Positions 38,187 through 49,613 of a stretch of DNA of 57,020 nucleotides are shown one piece after another. This DNA comes from Aromatoleum diolicum (GTDB taxonomy: Bacteria > Pseudomonadota > Gammaproteobacteria > Burkholderiales > Rhodocyclaceae). Both the position numbers and the translations under genes were made by a program. Positions within the stretch are counted from its first letter, which is position 1. Every line of letters begins with the position of its first letter. Below the pieces are notes generated by a model that saw nothing but the letters and a program-made list of their open reading frames with translations, did no database searches and was not told the DNA's origin. The stretch spans positions 1 through 57,020 of the forward strand of contig NZ_WTVQ01000030.1 in the NCBI RefSeq assembly GCF_012910955.1, given 5' to 3'.

Positions 38187-39037
38187 ATGCCCGAATTTCT
38201 GCGCGACCCTGTCATCTTTACCGCTCTTGCCACACTCCTGGGCCTATTTGTCGGCAGCTTCCTGAATGTCGTGATCCACCGCCTGCCGCGCATGATGGAG
38301 CGCGAGTGGCATGCACAGGCAGCGGAACTGCGCGACGAGCCGGCGCCCGACCAGGAAACCTTCAACCTCGCTACACCACGCTCGCGCTGCCCCCACTGCG
38401 GGCATCTCATCACTGCGCTCGAGAACATCCCGGTCGTCAGCTATCTACTTCTGCGTGGACGCTGCCGGCATTGCGACGCGCGGATCAGCGGGCGATATCC
38501 GGTGGTCGAAATGCTCACGGCTGCGCTGTCAGGCTTTGCCGCGTGGCACTTCGGCATGGGCTTCGCTGCGCTGGGCGCCTCCTCTTCCTGTGGGTGATGA
38601 TCGCGCTGGCCTTTATCGATCTGGACACGCAGCTGCTACCCGACAGTCTGACGCTGCCGCTGCTGTGGCTCGGACTCGCGCTGAATCTCGGCACCACCTA
38701 TGCAGCTCTACCCGATGCAGTCATCGGCGCGATCGCCGGCTACCTTTCATTGTGGTCGGTTTTCTGGTTGTTCAAGCTCGCGACCGGCAAGGAAGGGATG
38801 GGCTATGGCGACTTCAAGTTACTTGCGGCAATCGGGGCCTGGCTGGGATGGCAAGTGCTGCCGCTGACGATCCTGCTTTCCTCACTGGTAGGCGCCGTGA
38901 CCGGCATTGGCCTGATCGTCATCGCGCGGCACGGGCGAAACGTGCCGATTCCATTCGGCCCCTATCTCGCGGGGGCGGGCGTACTGGCGCTGTTCTGGGG
39001 CGAGACCCTCACGAACCTGTATCTCGGCAGTTTTTGA
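38187..39037 (+). pseudogene. pilD: Prepilin peptidase PilD split by a -1 frameshift
   Basis: PilD cleaves and N-methylates prepilins. The first frame (38187-38597) encodes the N-terminal domain with the cysteine pairs CPHCGH and CRHC. At about 38579 the reading frame changes: GGCGCC is followed by a -1 register that reads [22 protein letters not shown], with the first catalytic Asp, then [16 protein letters not shown] with the second. One missing base, such as a third C after GGCG, would explain it. The stop TGA and an ATG overlap as TGATG at 38595-38599, so a second polypeptide could be made by restart. It is a sequencing error, a true pseudogene or a split gene. Confidence 0.8.
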
Positions 39038-39173
39038 CCAGGCCCGCGCGGCTTGAAGCCTTGAAACTTGACCCCATATTAGCTGTCACCGGCGCGGGCG
39101 TCGGCACTGCGCGCTTACTTTTCGCCCATGCTGCGTTGCGTTAGACTTACACGCTTGCTTTCTGGAGGTTGCC

Positions 39174-39437
39174 ATGCCCATTTATGAATATCGTTGCGAC
39201 AGTTGCGGGTTCCAGAAGGAACACATCCAGAAGATGAGCGATGATCCGCTCAAGACCTGCCCTTCGTGCAACACGGACAGCTATCAGAAGCTGTTGTCAG
39301 CTGCCGGCTTTCAGCTGAAAGGCACAGGCTGGTATGCGACGGACTTCAAGGGAGGCAGTTCCCCAGCGACCAAACCTGCCGAGGCCCCCAGCGTGCCCGC
39401 CGGATGTGGCGGTTCATGCGCCTGCCATCCAGGCTGA
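39174..39437 (+). CDS. FmdB-type zinc ribbon protein
   Basis: An 87-residue protein with the FmdB-family N-terminus MPIYEYRCDSCGFQKEHIQK and cysteine pairs CDSCG and CPSCN that form a zinc ribbon. A low-complexity tail ends in a second Cys cluster (CGGSCACH). Family members are called regulatory proteins, but the molecular role is unknown. It is 15 bases upstream of the DUF502 gene and likely co-transcribed with it and aspS, a frequent betaproteobacterial arrangement. Confidence 0.92.
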   Translation: MPIYEYRCDSCGFQKEHIQKMSDDPLKTCPSCNTDSYQKLLSAAGFQLKGTGWYATDFKGGSSPATKPAEAPSVPAGCGGSCACHPG

Positions 39438-39452
39438 GGTCGGCAATACCAC

Positions 39453-40079
39453 GTGAAAAAATACTTCATTACCGGACTGCTGATCTGGATTCCGCTCTCC
39501 ATCACCTTCATGGTGCTGGCATGGATTGTCGGCACGCTCGACCTGATTATCGAATGGTTGCCCAATGGCCTGCAGCCCCGCAACTTTCTCGGTTTCAACA
39601 TCCCGGGAGCAGGCCTTGTGGTCGGACTGCTGATCGTGTTGAGCACCGGCCTGATCGCGGCCAACGTCATCGGGCAGAAGTTGGTGCGCTTCTGGGAAGG
39701 CCTGCTGGCGCGCATTCCGGTTGTGAAGTCTCTCTATTACGGCGTTAAACAGGTATCCGACACGCTGTTTTCGAGTTCCGGCCAAGCCTTTCGCAAGGCC
39801 CTATTGGTGCAATATCCGCGTCAGGGGTCGTGGACGATTGCCTTCCTCACCGGCACGCCTGGCGGTGACGCAGTCAATCACCTGAAAGGCGAGCACGTGA
39901 GCGTCTATGTGCCCACCACACCCAACCCCACCTCGGGTTTTTTCCTGATGATGGCGAAAGAGGACGTAATCGAACTCGACATGAGCGTCGATGATGCACT
40001 CAAATACATCATTTCGATGGGCGTTGTCGCGCCACCTGCGCGCAGTGTCCCGCCCCGCCCCGTCCTGCTGAATGAGTAA
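39453..40079 (+). CDS. DUF502 membrane protein
   Basis: A 208-residue protein with two N-terminal membrane helices (about residues 5-27 and 48-70), then the family core ARIPVVKSLYYGVKQVSDTL, and GEHVSVYVPTTPNPTSGFFLM. DUF502 proteins have no settled function in bacteria. The start is GTG. It lies between the FmdB-type gene and aspS, and a GC hairpin follows its stop. Confidence 0.9.
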   Translation: MKKYFITGLLIWIPLSITFMVLAWIVGTLDLIIEWLPNGLQPRNFLGFNIPGAGLVVGLLIVLSTGLIAANVIGQKLVRFWEGLLARIPVVKSLYYGVKQVSDTLFSSSGQAFRKALLVQYPRQGSWTIAFLTGTPGGDAVNHLKGEHVSVYVPTTPNPTSGFFLMMAKEDVIELDMSVDDALKYIISMGVVAPPARSVPPRPVLLNE

Positions 40080-40082
40080 CCA

Positions 40083-40101
40083 CGCGGCCGCTTCGGCCGC
40101 G
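40083..40101 (+). other. GC hairpin between the DUF502 gene and aspS
   Basis: A perfect 8-bp stem (CGCGGCCG with CGGCCGCG) and three-base loop. The sequence after it is only weakly T-rich, so it is a poor terminator and may just be a stabilising stem in the aspS leader. Confidence 0.5.
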
Positions 40102-40122
40102 CCTTCGTTTCGGAACTGAACC

Positions 40123-41922
40123 ATGCGAACCCACTACTGCGGCCAAGTCACCGCCGCCGATCTCGACCAGACCGTGACCCTTTGCGGTTGGGTCCACCGC
40201 CGCCGCGACCACGGCGGGGTCATCTTTATCGACCTGCGCGACCGCGAGGGTCTGGTACAGGTGGTGTGCGACCCGGATCGCGCCGATACTTTCCGCACAG
40301 CCGAGTCGATCCGCAATGAGTACGTGATCAGCTTGACCGGCAAGGTGCGCCGCCGTCCCGCCGGCACCGAGAATCCAAACCTCGTCTCCGGTGAAATCGA
40401 AGTGCTGTGCCACACGATCGAGGTGCTCAACGCCTCAGCGACACCGCCCTTCCAGCTCGACGACGACAACCTGTCGGAGAATGTGCGTCTGGTCAATCGC
40501 GTGATCGACCTGCGCCGCCCGCAGATGCAGAAGAACATGATGCTGCGTTACAAGGTGGCGATGGCCTTCCGCCGCTTCCTCGACGCGCAGGGCTTCATCG
40601 ACATCGAAACGCCGATGCTGACGAAGAGCACGCCGGAGGGCGCGCGCGACTACCTGGTGCCTTCGCGAGTGCATCCCGGGCAGTTCTTCGCGCTGCCACA
40701 GTCGCCGCAACTGTTCAAGCAGTTGCTGATGGTCGCGGGTTTCGATCGCTATTACCAGATCACCAAGTGCTTCCGCGACGAGGATCTGCGCGCTGACCGC
40801 CAACCCGAATTCACCCAGGTCGATATTGAAACCTCGTTCCTGAACGAAACCGAGATCACTGCGATCATGGAAGACATGATCCGCTTCGTGTTCAAGGAGG
40901 CGCTCGCGGTCGAGTTGCCCTGCCCGTTCCCGCGCATGACCTATGCCGAAGCGATGCGACGCTATGGTTCGGACAAGCCGGATCTGCGCGTGACACTCGA
41001 ACTGACCGAGATCACCGATGCAGTGCAGGATGTAGCATTCAAGGTATTCAGCGGACCGGCGACCAGCGGTGGCCGTGTCGCGGCGCTGCGCGTGCCCGGC
41101 GGCGCGACCCTGACCCGTGGGGAGATCGATGAATACACCAAATTTATCGGCATTTACGGCGCCAGGGGTCTGGCCTACATCAAGGTCAATGACGTTACGC
41201 AGCCGAACGAGAGCGGCCTGCAGTCGCCGATTGTGAAGAATCTGCATGAAGCGGCGCTGCGCACCATTCTTCAACGCACCGGCGCACAGTCGGGCGACCT
41301 GATCTTCTTCGGCGCAGACAAGACCAAGGTGGTCAACGATGCGCTCGGGGCCTTGCGCACCAAGCTGGGCCACGAAAAAGGCTACGTTACGGGCGACGCC
41401 TGGTGCCCGCTTTGGGTCGTCGACTTCCCGATGTTCGAGTACGACGAGGACGACAAGCGCTGGACGGCGTGCCACCATCCGTTCACGAGCCCCAAGGACG
41501 AGCATGTCGAACTGCTTACGACCAATCCGGGCGAATGCCTTGCGAAGGCTTATGACCTGGCGCTGAACGGCTGGGAAATCGGCGGTGGCTCGGTGCGTAT
41601 CCACCGCGCCGACGTACAGTCGACTGTGTTCGAAGCGCTCAACATCGGGCCCGAGGAGCAACAGATCAAGTTCGGCTTCCTGCTGGATGCGCTCAGGTAT
41701 GGCGCGCCGCCGCACGGTGGCCTGGCTTTCGGTCTCGACCGCGTAGTTACTCTGATGACCGGAGCCGAGTCGATCCGCGACGTAATTGCCTTCCCGAAGA
41801 CACAGCGTGCCCAGTGCCTGCTGACTAACGCACCGGGGGAGGTCGACGAAAAGCAGTTGCGCGAATTGCACATCCGCCTGCGGCAAAAAGTTGAAACGCA
41901 GGTCGAGGTCGCCAAAGCATAA
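40123..41922 (+). CDS. aspS: Aspartyl-tRNA synthetase
   Basis: Class IIb synthetase of 599 residues that charges tRNA with aspartate. It has an N-terminal OB-fold anticodon-binding domain (1-110, [20 protein letters not shown]), motif 1 with [20 protein letters not shown], motif 2 [18 protein letters not shown], the bacterial GAD insertion (about 300-420), and motif 3 [16 protein letters not shown]. The size and insertion mark the bacterial type. A strong terminator follows at 41945. Confidence 0.97.
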   Translation: MRTHYCGQVTAADLDQTVTLCGWVHRRRDHGGVIFIDLRDREGLVQVVCDPDRADTFRTAESIRNEYVISLTGKVRRRPAGTENPNLVSGEIEVLCHTIEVLNASATPPFQLDDDNLSENVRLVNRVIDLRRPQMQKNMMLRYKVAMAFRRFLDAQGFIDIETPMLTKSTPEGARDYLVPSRVHPGQFFALPQSPQLFKQLLMVAGFDRYYQITKCFRDEDLRADRQPEFTQVDIETSFLNETEITAIMEDMIRFVFKEALAVELPCPFPRMTYAEAMRRYGSDKPDLRVTLELTEITDAVQDVAFKVFSGPATSGGRVAALRVPGGATLTRGEIDEYTKFIGIYGARGLAYIKVNDVTQPNESGLQSPIVKNLHEAALRTILQRTGAQSGDLIFFGADKTKVVNDALGALRTKLGHEKGYVTGDAWCPLWVVDFPMFEYDEDDKRWTACHHPFTSPKDEHVELLTTNPGECLAKAYDLALNGWEIGGGSVRIHRADVQSTVFEALNIGPEEQQIKFGFLLDALRYGAPPHGGLAFGLDRVVTLMTGAESIRDVIAFPKTQRAQCLLTNAPGEVDEKQLRELHIRLRQKVETQVEVAKA

Positions 41923-41944
41923 GCTATGGTGCCGCCACCATGAT

Positions 41945-41980
41945 AAAAAGGGCAGATGGCCAAGCATCTGCCCTTTTTTT
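41945..41980 (+). terminator. Strong terminator after aspS
   Basis: A perfect 14-bp stem (AAAAAGGGCAGATG with CATCTGCCCTTTTT) around a six-base loop, followed by more T residues. The flanking A-run makes it capable of acting in both directions. Confidence 0.95.
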
Positions 41981-42101
41981 GTCCACAGTCGTATCCATAT
42001 CCGCAGGACTTCGCGGAAAAACTACAGAAATTAGCCGCCAGTGCCGTAAGCTCCGATATATGTTGCGCACCCGCGCACATCCACCCGCTCATCGCTCCAC
42101 C

Positions 42102-43724
42102 ATGGCAGACCTTGAACATCTGAACGTACTCATTATCGAAGCCAATCAAGGCATGCGCGGCCAGTTGAGGTCGATGCTCAACGGTTTCGGGATCGCGGAT
42201 GTGAGTTTCGCGCCAAGCGCCGGCATGGCCATCAACCGGCTGCGCGAACGACGCCACGACATCATCCTGTGCGAGTACAACCTTGGCGAGGGGCAGGACG
42301 GCCAGCATTTGCTCGAAGATCTGCGAACCAAGGAGATCATTCCGCTCGACACGCTGTTCATCATGATCACCGGAGAGCGCAATTACGAGCGAGTGGTGAG
42401 CGCGGCCGAACTCGCACCGAATGACTACATCCTGAAGCCCCTGACACCGGACAGCCTGCATATGCGCTTGTCGCGGGCGATCGAGAAGCGCGAGGTGTTC
42501 CGGCCGGTGTATCGCATGATCGATGCCGGCGACACGCAGCGGGCAATCGATGAGTGCGCCCGCGGCCGGACCGAAAATCCTCGGCATCGGGTCGACTTCA
42601 TGCGCCTGGAAGCCGAATTGCATTCAGTGCTCGGACACACCGAAAATGCCGAGGATATCTACCGCGAAATTCTCGCGACCAAGGCGGTGCCATGGGCGCG
42701 GCTGGGCCTGGCGAAGGTGTTGTTCTCGAAAAAGGAGTACGGGGCCGCGGACGAAATCCTGAGCTCACTGGTGGCCGAAAACAGCCGCTACATCGACGCC
42801 TACGACTGGCTAGCACGGACCCGCGAGGAAAGCGGCCGCATTGAGGAGGCGCGCGAAGTGCTGGCCAGCGCGGTGGCCCTCTCTCCGCATCGGCTAGGGC
42901 GTTTGCGGCATCTCGGCAGCGTGCAACTTGCTGCAGGAGACAACGAAGGCGCCGAGCGGACATTGGCCGAGGTGGTGCGCAAAGGGAAGTATTCGGACTT
43001 CCGTGATCCGGAAGATCATGTCCAGCTGGTCCGCGCGCAACTCGGGCAGGGACGCACCGAAGAAGCCCAATCTACCATCCGCGATCTGGAAAGGAGTATG
43101 GATGGGCTGCCGGCGACGACGATCTGCAGCTCGCTGTCCAAGGCGCTCTACCACAGCAAGACGGGCGCGCCCGAGCTCGCCCAAGCAGCACTGCAAGCGG
43201 CGTTGCAGGCCGGCGCGAACCTCTCCGCGGTATCGGTCGGATTGAAACAGGAACTCGTCAAGGCTTGCCTCGACAACCACCTCGAGGCGGAGGGCAGCCA
43301 GCTGGTCATGGACATCCTGCGCAACGCCGCCGACGAACGTACGATCGAAAAGACCCGCGAAATTCTGCAGGAGCGGGGTTGTGGCGCTTTGTCAAACGAG
43401 CTCGAGCAACGCGTTCATGTCGAGGTGAAGGGCTTGATCGCGGCCGGCGCTGACATGGTCAGGTCAGGCGACTACGATGGCGCAGTGCGGGAGATGATGA
43501 GTGCCGTGCAAAAAATGCCGGGCAACCCCCATGTGTTGTTCAATGCGGCACTGGCGCTTCTGCGTCATATCGAAAACCGGGGCTGGAGCGAGCGTTTCGC
43601 CGCACAGGCGCGCGGCCTGATTGCACGTACGCGACGCCTCGATCCCGCCAATCCGCGACTCGACGCGATCAGCGGGTTCATGCAGCAACTGGTCAAGAAA
43701 TACAACCCGCGTCAGACCGGATAA
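42102..43724 (+). CDS. TPR protein with atypical receiver domain (Glu58 in place of Asp)
   Basis: A 540-residue cytoplasmic protein. Residues 1-125 look like a response-regulator receiver: LNVLIIEANQGMRG, then DIILCEYNLGEGQDGQHLLE, FIMITGERN and NDYILKPLTP (conserved Lys). The phosphoacceptor Asp is replaced by Glu58 (GAG codon), and one residue of the acidic pair is Ala14, so it should not be phosphorylated normally. TPR-like helices follow (about 140-540) for protein contacts. The start at ATG 42102 fits the fold; an in-frame extension through the terminator is rejected. It sits alone between aspS and the RNase gene. Its partner is unknown. Confidence 0.82.
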   Translation: MADLEHLNVLIIEANQGMRGQLRSMLNGFGIADVSFAPSAGMAINRLRERRHDIILCEYNLGEGQDGQHLLEDLRTKEIIPLDTLFIMITGERNYERVVSAAELAPNDYILKPLTPDSLHMRLSRAIEKREVFRPVYRMIDAGDTQRAIDECARGRTENPRHRVDFMRLEAELHSVLGHTENAEDIYREILATKAVPWARLGLAKVLFSKKEYGAADEILSSLVAENSRYIDAYDWLARTREESGRIEEAREVLASAVALSPHRLGRLRHLGSVQLAAGDNEGAERTLAEVVRKGKYSDFRDPEDHVQLVRAQLGQGRTEEAQSTIRDLERSMDGLPATTICSSLSKALYHSKTGAPELAQAALQAALQAGANLSAVSVGLKQELVKACLDNHLEAEGSQLVMDILRNAADERTIEKTREILQERGCGALSNELEQRVHVEVKGLIAAGADMVRSGDYDGAVREMMSAVQKMPGNPHVLFNAALALLRHIENRGWSERFAAQARGLIARTRRLDPANPRLDAISGFMQQLVKKYNPRQTG

Positions 43725-43786
43725 GACTGGCGCAGGACGGTTCAGGTCGCCGGCCCTGTCCGTCGCCCGCATCAGGAGATTGATCG

Positions 43787-44152
43787 GTGCGCGTATTGGC
43801 TCTCAGATTTGCACTCTTCCTCGCCACCACCCTGGCGGCGTTTCCCGGCCTTGGCCGTGAGTGGCAAGAGCCGAACTCACTCCGGTCATTGCCCCAGGAG
43901 GCATTGGCGACACTGGAGCGGATTCAACGCGGCGGGCCTTTCCCTTACCGCAAGGACGGGACGGTGTTCCAGAACCGCGAACAGCACTTGCCGCGGCAAG
44001 CACGCGGCTATTACCGCGAGTACACCGTTCCGACACCAGGCGCCCGCGATCGCGGTGCGCGTCGCATCGTTACCGGCGGCAATCCGCCAGAAGTGTTCTA
44101 TTACACTGCCGATCACTACCGGAGTTTTCGCCGCATCGAGCCACGACCATGA
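43787..44152 (+). CDS. Secreted guanyl-specific ribonuclease (barnase/RNase Sa type)
   Basis: A 121-residue protein with a signal peptide (about 1-23, MRVLALRFALFLATTLAAF). The mature part follows the RNase N1/T1 family plan: ERIQRGGPFPYRKDGTVFQN, catalytic Glu in YREYTVPTPG, Arg in RRIVTGGN, and His in YYTADHYRSF. These match the Glu-Arg-His triad of RNase Sa and barnase. AGGAG lies before the GTG start. The next gene encodes its likely inhibitor and the two overlap as ATGA if an early start is used. No T6SS or Rhs delivery domain is attached. Confidence 0.88.
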   Translation: MRVLALRFALFLATTLAAFPGLGREWQEPNSLRSLPQEALATLERIQRGGPFPYRKDGTVFQNREQHLPRQARGYYREYTVPTPGARDRGARRIVTGGNPPEVFYYTADHYRSFRRIEPRP

Positions 44153-44166
44153 CGCGGGAGGCGCCC

Positions 44167-44610
44167 ATGAGCGAAGCCAGCCACCTTGCAAACACCTTGC
44201 AACAGTGTGCACGCGCCGGCGTGTATCACCTGCCGGCAGGAGGGACCGAAGCCATCGAGCGCGCAGCAGCCGGGCTGGGCTTTGCGGTCGTTCGAGCCGA
44301 TCTGACCAACTGCAACGACAAGGCCGACTTCCTGCGCCGCATCGCGGGGGCGCTTCACTTTCCCGACTGGTTCGGGCATAACTGGGACGCGCTTGCCGAC
44401 TGCCTGAGGGATCTGAGCTGGCTGCCTGCCGACGGATACGTCATTGTCCTCGAGCACGCGGATCGCCTTCGCGTCGCGGCGGAAGGAGACTTCACCACGG
44501 CCCTCGAAATTCTTGAAGAGACTGCACGGGATTGGGCTGAGGAGGATGTGCCGATGTGGATTTTCGTCGGCCTTACTGCTAACGGAATCGCCCACCTTCA
44601 TAGCCTGTGA
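44167..44610 (+). CDS. Barstar-family ribonuclease inhibitor
   Basis: A 147-residue cytoplasmic protein. The barstar fold is indicated by the core DLTNCNDKADFLRRIAGALH, the key helix region FPDWFGHNWDALADCLRDLSW (helix 2, which plugs barnase), and YVIVLEHADRL. The start at ATG 44167 has GGGAGG six bases upstream; an earlier ATG at 44149 overlaps the RNase stop. It would protect the producer from the ribonuclease encoded just upstream. The stop overlaps the GTG start of nudB. Confidence 0.9.
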   Translation: MSEASHLANTLQQCARAGVYHLPAGGTEAIERAAAGLGFAVVRADLTNCNDKADFLRRIAGALHFPDWFGHNWDALADCLRDLSWLPADGYVIVLEHADRLRVAAEGDFTTALEILEETARDWAEEDVPMWIFVGLTANGIAHLHSL

Positions 44611-45080
44611 CGGATACAGCCGATTTCAAGCAACCGGTCTCGGTACTGGTGGTGCTGCATACGGCGGCACTGCAGATCCTGTTGCTCCGGCGAGTTTCAC
44701 CCGCCGGCTTCTGGCAGTCGGTCACCGGAAGCCTCGAGCGCGGTGAAACGCTTGGGCAGACGGCGTTGCGCGAAATTCGCGAAGAAACAGGAATCGCCGC
44801 GCCGCCGGATCGACTTCTCAACTGGCACCGGTGCAACCGCTTCGAGATCCGCGCCGAATGGCGCAAGCGCTACGCGCCCGACGTCACCCACAACGTCGAG
44901 CATGTATTCAGCCTGTGCATTCCCGAAGGGCAATCCATCGTTCTTGCCCCCGACGAGCACGACGCACTGCTCTGGCTCCCGCCCGAGGCAGCTGCGGCGA
45001 AGGTTTTTTCCTGGACGAATCGCGACGCGATCCTGGAACTACCTGGGCACTACCTGCGCAGCCGCGCCTCCCCTGCCTGA
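44607..45080 (+). CDS. nudB: Dihydroneopterin triphosphate diphosphatase (Nudix)
   Basis: Nudix hydrolase of 157 residues that removes pyrophosphate from dihydroneopterin triphosphate in folate synthesis. The Nudix box is GSLERGETLGQTALREIREE followed by TGI (about residues 38-60), and the family's FEIRAEWRKRYAPDVTHNVEHVF is split across the substrate site. The start is GTG overlapping the barstar stop (GTGA), so translation is coupled. In many betaproteobacteria nudB follows aspS and the DUF502 gene closely; here three genes intervene. Confidence 0.93.
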   Translation: MTDTADFKQPVSVLVVLHTAALQILLLRRVSPAGFWQSVTGSLERGETLGQTALREIREETGIAAPPDRLLNWHRCNRFEIRAEWRKRYAPDVTHNVEHVFSLCIPEGQSIVLAPDEHDALLWLPPEAAAAKVFSWTNRDAILELPGHYLRSRASPA

Positions 45081-45108
45081 CGACTCTCATCGTCATATGC
45101 TCTCAGGT

Positions 45109-45137
45109 CTTGAAATGAGTCAGTCCGACTCTATATT
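45109..45137 (+). promoter_or_regulatory. Candidate heat-shock promoter upstream of hsp20 gene
   Basis: CTTGAAA at 45109-45115 matches the sigma-32 -35 element. After about 13 bases a CTCTATATT-like -10 follows. The same bases also give a sigma-70 reading (TTGAAA, 16-base spacer, TATATT). Confidence 0.5.
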
Positions 45138-45181
45138 TACTCTGTGACATAGCCAAAGACCATGCCGTCAAAAAGGAGATA

Positions 45182-45607
45182 ATGATGAGCAATCTCATTC
45201 GTCGTGATCCATTCGATGACCTGCTGCGCGGATTTTTCGTCCGTCCGGTCGATATTGGCGGCGGCGGCGGCGTCGCCGAAGCCCCCCAGATGCGCGTGGA
45301 CGTCAAGGAGGATAGCGACGCCTACCAGGTTCACGCGGAACTGCCGGGCATCAAGAAAGAGGACATCCACGTCCATATTGACGGCCCGGTGGTGTCCATC
45401 AGTGCCGAACGCAAGCAGGAAAAGGAAATCAAGGAAGGCGAGCGCGTGCTGCGCACAGAACGCTACTTCGGCAAGGTGTCGCGCAGCTTCCAGCTCGGGC
45501 AGGAAATCGACGAGGCGAAGTCAAGCGCCAAGTTCAATGATGGCGTGCTCGAACTGAGTCTGCCGAAGAAGGCGCCGGAACAGGCCAAGCGGCTCACCAT
45601 CGACTGA
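45182..45607 (+). CDS. Small heat-shock protein (Hsp20/alpha-crystallin)
   Basis: A 141-residue ATP-independent chaperone. The N-terminal arm (1-40) carries a Gly-rich stretch, followed by the alpha-crystallin domain (about 40-130) with AYQVHAELPGIKKEDIHVHI, GKVSRSFQLGQEID and KFNDGVLELSLPKK, and a short C-terminal tail. AGGAG sits before the ATG. The promoter region just upstream fits heat-shock control, and a terminator follows, so this is probably a single-gene transcript. Confidence 0.93.
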   Translation: MMSNLIRRDPFDDLLRGFFVRPVDIGGGGGVAEAPQMRVDVKEDSDAYQVHAELPGIKKEDIHVHIDGPVVSISAERKQEKEIKEGERVLRTERYFGKVSRSFQLGQEIDEAKSSAKFNDGVLELSLPKKAPEQAKRLTID

Positions 45608-46624
<1,017 letters not shown>

Positions 46625-46643
46625 GCCGCGTCCAACTTGCCAA

Positions 46644-46685
46644 GCGCCGCGGCGGCCCTGCAGGGTCACCGCGGCGCCTTTTTGC
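46644..46685 (+). terminator. Rho-independent terminator between argB and cysNC
   Basis: A 9-bp stem (GCGCCGCGG with CCGCGGCGC) around a GC-rich 16-base loop, then CTTTTT. It ends the argB transcript just before the convergent cysNC stop. Confidence 0.85.
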
Positions 46686-46687
46686 GC

Positions 46688-48594
<1,907 letters not shown>

Positions 48595-48595
<1 letters not shown>

Positions 48596-49494
48596 CAGAA
48601 GTACCCCTCCTGCTTCTTCTTTTCCATGGATGCGGCCGAATCGTGGTCAATGACGCGCCCCTGGCGCTCGGAGGTCTTCGTGAGCAGCATTTCCTGGATG
48701 ATCGCCGGCAGCGTGTCGGCCTCGGACTCGACCGCGCCAGTGAGCGGATAGCAGCCAAGGGTGCGGAAGCGCACTTTCTTCATCATCGGCACTTCGCCGG
48801 GCCGCAAGGGCATGCGTTCGTCGTCAACCATGATCAGGGTGCCGTCACGCTCGACCACGGGACGCACCGCCGAATAGTAGAGCGGCACTATCGGCACGTT
48901 TTCGAGGTAGATGTACTGCCAGATGTCGAGTTCGGTCCAGTTCGACAGCGGAAAGACGCGCATCGATTCGCCCTTGTGCTTGCGCGCGTTGTACAGCTTC
49001 CACAATTCCGGGCGCTGGCTCTTCGGGTCCCAGCGGTGCTGTTCGGTGCGGAACGAGAAGATGCGTTCCTTGGCGCGGGACTTTTCCTCATCGCGGCGCG
49101 CGCCACCAAAGGCTGCGTCGAAGCCGTACTTGTCGAGAGCCTGCTTGAGCCCCTCGGTCTTCATGATGTCGGTGTGGATCGCGGAGCCGTGGGTGAAGGG
49201 GTTGATGTCCTTCTCGATACCCTCGGGGTTGATATGCACGATCAGGTCCAGCCCGAACTTGCTTACCATCTGGTCGCGAAACGCGTACATGTCGCGGAAT
49301 TTCCAGCGGGTGTCGACATGCAGTAGCGGAAACGGCGGGCGCGCGGGATAGAAGGCCTTCATTGCCAGGTGCAGCATGACCGCGCTGTCCTTGCCGATCG
49401 AGTACAGCATCACCGGGTTTTCCGCCTCGGCGACGACTTCCCGCATGATGTGGATGCTTTCGGCTTCGAGCCGCTGCAGGTGGGTAAGTGGCAT
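48595..49494 (-). CDS. cysD: Sulfate adenylyltransferase small subunit
   Basis: Catalytic ATP pyrophosphatase-type subunit that makes APS from sulfate and ATP, partner of CysN. The protein is 299 residues with the PP-loop [19 protein letters not shown] (about 30-50), [34 protein letters not shown], and the C-terminal [16 protein letters not shown]. The start is ATG 49494, preceded by GAGG; a TTG one codon upstream is possible. It diverges from cysQ. Confidence 0.96.
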
Positions 49495-49531
49495 CAACGT
49501 CCTCGCGACGAAGGTGGATTACGGGTTCGAC

Positions 49532-49577
49532 CTTGGCATTGGCGCAGGGAGCGCGCAAATATGCCTACAATGCCAAG
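49532..49577. promoter_or_regulatory. Inverted repeat in the cysD-cysQ divergent region
   Basis: CTTGGCATT (49532-49540) and AATGCCAAG (49569-49577) form a perfect 9-base inverted repeat with a 28-base spacer. Its place between divergent sulfate genes suggests a regulator binding site, CysB-like or other; the spacing differs from a simple single operator. Confidence 0.45.
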
Positions 49578-49613
49578 TCTGCGAAGTATAGCAACCGACA
49601 GGAGTGACTTTCC

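Noticed and set aside
38571-38597. Programmed ribosomal frameshift in pilD
   Set aside because: The junction has no X-XXY-YYZ slippery heptamer, so a one-base deletion is the better explanation.
40435-41967. A 510-codon minus-strand open frame opposite aspS
   Set aside because: It is an antisense shadow; it extends across the aspS terminator and has no family-like motif.
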